Source: Nitrospinota bacterium
GTDB taxonomy: Bacteria > JADFOP01
Assembly: GCA_022562795.1 (NCBI GenBank)
Contig: JADFOP010000064.1
Coordinates: forward strand, 1 to 6,780
DNA: 6,780 nt
Direction of reading: 5' to 3'
Shown here: piece after piece, positions 5,737 through 6,780 of the stretch
How positions within the stretch are numbered: position 1 is the first letter of the stretch
Layout: each line of letters starts with the position of its first letter
Notes under the pieces: model-generated
What the model was told of the DNA's origin: nothing
Databases searched by the model: none
The model's input: only the letters and a program-made list of their open reading frames with translations
Made by a program: the position numbers and the translations under genes

Positions 5737-5773
5737 ATAACAAGAGAACGGACAATACATTGCCCTATCCTGT

Positions 5774-5798
5774 GTAGGGACAGGGTTTACCCTGTCCG
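5774..5798 (+). repeat. REP-like palindrome, copy 2 (plus orientation)
   Basis: GTAGGGACAG-GG-TTTA-CC-CTGTCCG; the arms GGACAGGG and CCCTGTCC form an 8-bp stem with a TTTA loop. It is identical over 26 nt to the copy at 5900-5924 (one more base on the left also matches), and the downstream GTATGAAGG is shared too. Confidence 0.75.
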
Positions 5799-5838
5799 TG
5801 CGTATGAAGGCGGGTCGTTGTTCGAAAGGCCAAAAGGC

Positions 5839-5863
5839 CGGACAGCCTAAAGGCTGTCCCTAC
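5839..5863 (-). repeat. REP-like palindrome, copy 3 (minus orientation)
   Basis: On the minus strand it reads GTAGGGACAG-CC-TTTA-GG-CTGTCCG. Compared with copies 2 and 4, only two stem base pairs differ (GG/CC becomes CC/GG), and both are swapped on both arms, so pairing is preserved. Confidence 0.75.
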
Positions 5864-5899
5864 ATAACCAGAATTCGATGGTTTGGGGACGAATCCCCT

Positions 5900-5924
5900 G
5901 TAGGGACAGGGTTTACCCTGTCCG
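5900..5924 (+). repeat. REP-like palindrome, copy 4 (plus orientation)
   Basis: It is identical to copy 2 across the core and in the same orientation, 126 nt further on. Copies 1 and 3 are 128 nt apart. The cluster is therefore a two-fold repeat of a head-to-head pair with a period of about 127 nt. Confidence 0.75.
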
Positions 5925-5987
5925 CGGGTATGAAGGGCGAGACGTGTATACGGAGAGGGTTTATATATGCCCTCATAAAACCGGGTA

Positions 5988-6011
5988 GTCGGGGTCACCC
6001 CTGACCCCGAC
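5988..6011. repeat. 10-bp-arm hairpin
   Basis: GTCGGGGTCA (5988-5997) and TGACCCCGAC (6002-6011) are perfect inverted arms around CCCC. The right arm overlaps the start of the second copy of the 30-bp direct repeat. No T-run follows on either strand. Confidence 0.65.
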
Positions 6012-6034
6012 ACCACCAGCCCGCCTCAGGCGGA
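6005..6034. repeat. 30-bp direct repeat, copy 2
   Basis: It matches 5657-5686 except for one base at the palindrome centre (C for A). The two copies enclose the whole REP-like cluster, about 318 bp between them. After this copy GATGACCCCGACGCC continues with further partial echoes of the motif. Confidence 0.8.
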
Positions 6035-6081
6035 TGACCCCGACGCCTTTTTTGGCGGATAGCCGTGAAGGGTGTTCCTAC

Positions 6082-6167
6082 AAAAAAAATGCCCGCCACG
6101 CTTGACGGCCCCAGGAGGAAGAAGGGTTTTTACATCCATTCTTCAAGGCCGCCTGGCGGTGGCGGGC
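6082..6167 (-). terminator. Rho-independent terminator of the beta-helix gene
   Basis: On the minus strand GCCCGCCAC (6167-6159) pairs perfectly with GTGGCGGGC (6099-6091). Inside, GGCC/GGCC-type pairing and GAAGAA/TTCTTC extend the arm, and the stem is followed at once by AT8 (6090-6082). It lies about 70 nt past the stop of the minus-strand gene, right where its transcript should end. The arm is long (77 nt) for a simple terminator, so a stable 3' RNA end is also possible. Confidence 0.7.
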
Positions 6168-6183
6168 GGAAAGACTGCAGTAT

Positions 6184-6217
6184 GGGGTAAGGGGTGGGGG
6201 GGGAATGTAGGCCCCCC
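6184..6217 (+). other. G-rich tract (quadruplex-type) and GGGGGG/CCCCCC hairpin
   Basis: GGGG-TAA-GGGG-T-GGGGGGGG (6184-6203) fits a four-run G-quadruplex pattern on the plus strand. The last six G can also pair with CCCCCC at 6212-6217. It lies between the beta-helix stop codon and its terminator, so the minus transcript would carry the C-rich strand. Function is unknown. Confidence 0.45.
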
Positions 6218-6235
6218 GCTGCCCATTAAAAAACT

Positions 6236-6780
6236 TTAATCATCACTCGCTTTCGGGACGCAGGTGTCAAACCCGCCGGTGGAGAAGACGTTGCCGCCGA
6301 GGTCCGTCGCGGCGCCGGCGGAGCCGGTGCAGTCAGAATCGGTATCGTCGTCGCCCGCGCCGGCCAGGTCGGTCCGGTTGCCCCTCATGATGTTGTCCTC
6401 AAGGGTCGTATCAGTCCCGCCGTCGTTCTCGATACCCGTCCCGCGGTTTCTGATCGCCCTGTTGCCGACCATGGTGATCGTCGCGCTGTCGCCGTCTATG
6501 TCGAACCCATCCCCGTCGTTTCCCTTGGCCACGTTCTTAATCAGGTCCGTCGTTTCGGAGCCGCCATCTATATCAAAGCCGTCCCGCGCGTTGGTGAATG
6601 CCCTGTTTCCAGAGATCAAGGAATCATCGATGTCATCGAGCTCGAAGCCCTCGTCGCCGTTGTCTCTGGCCAGGTTCTTCTCAATGACCCCATCTATGAA
6701 CCCATTAATTTCGAAGCCATCGCCTTGGTTCCTGATGGCAACGTTCCCAGAGAGGGTGGTATCATCGAAGTCATTGAGCA
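6236..6780 (-). CDS. Right-handed parallel beta-helix repeat protein (C-terminal part, runs off window)
   Basis: The frame is open from the TAA at 6238-6236 to the window edge, about 180 residues, so the 5' end lies outside. The tempting TTG at 6619 is internal: translation upstream of it continues the same repeats (GDGFEINGF, NLARDNGDEGFELDDI). Units of about 23 residues follow the pattern xISGNxAxxNxxDGFDIDG. This is the NosD/Pbh1-like parallel beta-helix signature found in exported, often surface or carbohydrate-related proteins. The last about 45 residues are Asp/Gly-rich with two Cys (SDCTGSAG and FDTCVPK), possibly a disulfide-capped end. No catalytic residues can be assigned. A strong terminator follows downstream. 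Confidence 0.85.
   Translation of the reverse strand, partial: LNDFDDTTLSGNVAIRNQGDGFEINGFIDGVIEKNLARDNGDEGFELDDIDDSLISGNRAFTNARDGFDIDGGSETTDLIKNVAKGNDGDGFDIDGDSATITMVGNRAIRNRGTGIENDGGTDTTLEDNIMRGNRTDLAGAGDDDTDSDCTGSAGAATDLGGNVFSTGGFDTCVPKASDD

Larger units (their letters stand above)
5604..6235. other. Gene-free, palindrome-rich intergenic region
   Basis: There is no credible coding sequence between the sigma factor stop and the stop of the minus-strand beta-helix gene; open frames here are short and run through palindromes. The region holds a covarying hairpin pair, a 30-bp direct repeat, four REP-like hairpins in alternating orientation, a 10-bp-arm hairpin, a G-rich tract and a strong minus-strand terminator. 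No tRNA, CRISPR or transposase is seen. Confidence 0.75.

Noticed and set aside
5705-5924. CRISPR array
   Set aside because: The repeats alternate in orientation, differ in their cores and are only four; there are no uniform spacers and no cas genes.
5765-6016. 83-residue minus-strand ORF (and a plus-strand 68-residue ORF) in the palindromic region
   Set aside because: They run through the REP-like repeats, which gives duplicated peptide strings (HTRGQGKPCPY, HTHGQGKPCPY). This is repeat DNA, not a gene.
6061-6081. Fifth REP-like copy (GGGTGTTCCTACA)
   Set aside because: Only a partial match to the GTCCCTACA end with no matching opposite arm; too degenerate to call.

Overview
The window comes from a Gram-negative-type bacterium. 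It encodes an ExbB/ExbD proton-channel pair, a lipoprotein with a near-canonical lipobox, and a large protein with a Sec signal peptide. Base composition is moderately GC-rich. The intergenic DNA is full of short palindromic repeats, a texture common in uncultured environmental genomes. No gene here fixes the phylum, so I leave it open.

Layout, left to right. (1) 14-2425 (+): an exported 803-residue protein built almost entirely of about 32 repeats of about 24 residues. Each repeat joins a calcium-loop-like D-x-N-x-D-G-x-x-D motif to a YY-x-G-G-K-type strand. (2) 2426-2627: a convergent intergenic spacer with A-tracts phased at 10 bp. (3) 3782-2628 (-): a two-gene exbB-exbD operon with a 3-nt gap between stop and start. 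(4) 3783-4072: a divergent regulatory region. Toward exbB it holds a good sigma70-type promoter, then about 85 nt of foldable sequence and a Rho-independent terminator about 60 nt before the exbB start. This looks like an attenuated leader or a small RNA. Toward the right it holds a second TTGACA promoter. (5) 4073-4903 (+): a lipoprotein with a long glycine zipper and a coiled coil. (6) 4971-5603 (+): an ECF sigma factor of the SigR/SigH/RpoE type with no visible anti-sigma partner. (7) 5604-6235: gene-free DNA packed with palindromes, including four alternately oriented REP-like hairpins with covarying stems, a covarying tandem hairpin pair, a 30-bp direct repeat and a strong minus-strand terminator. 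(8) 6780-6236 (-): the C-terminal end of a right-handed beta-helix repeat protein that runs off the right edge.

Taken together this is an envelope-oriented neighbourhood: a secreted repeat protein, an inner-membrane energising motor, a glycine-zipper lipoprotein, an ECF sigma factor and a beta-helix surface-type protein. A functional link between them is inference. The parts most worth checking are the repeat architecture of the 803-residue protein, the leader/terminator upstream of exbB and the covarying palindrome cluster.
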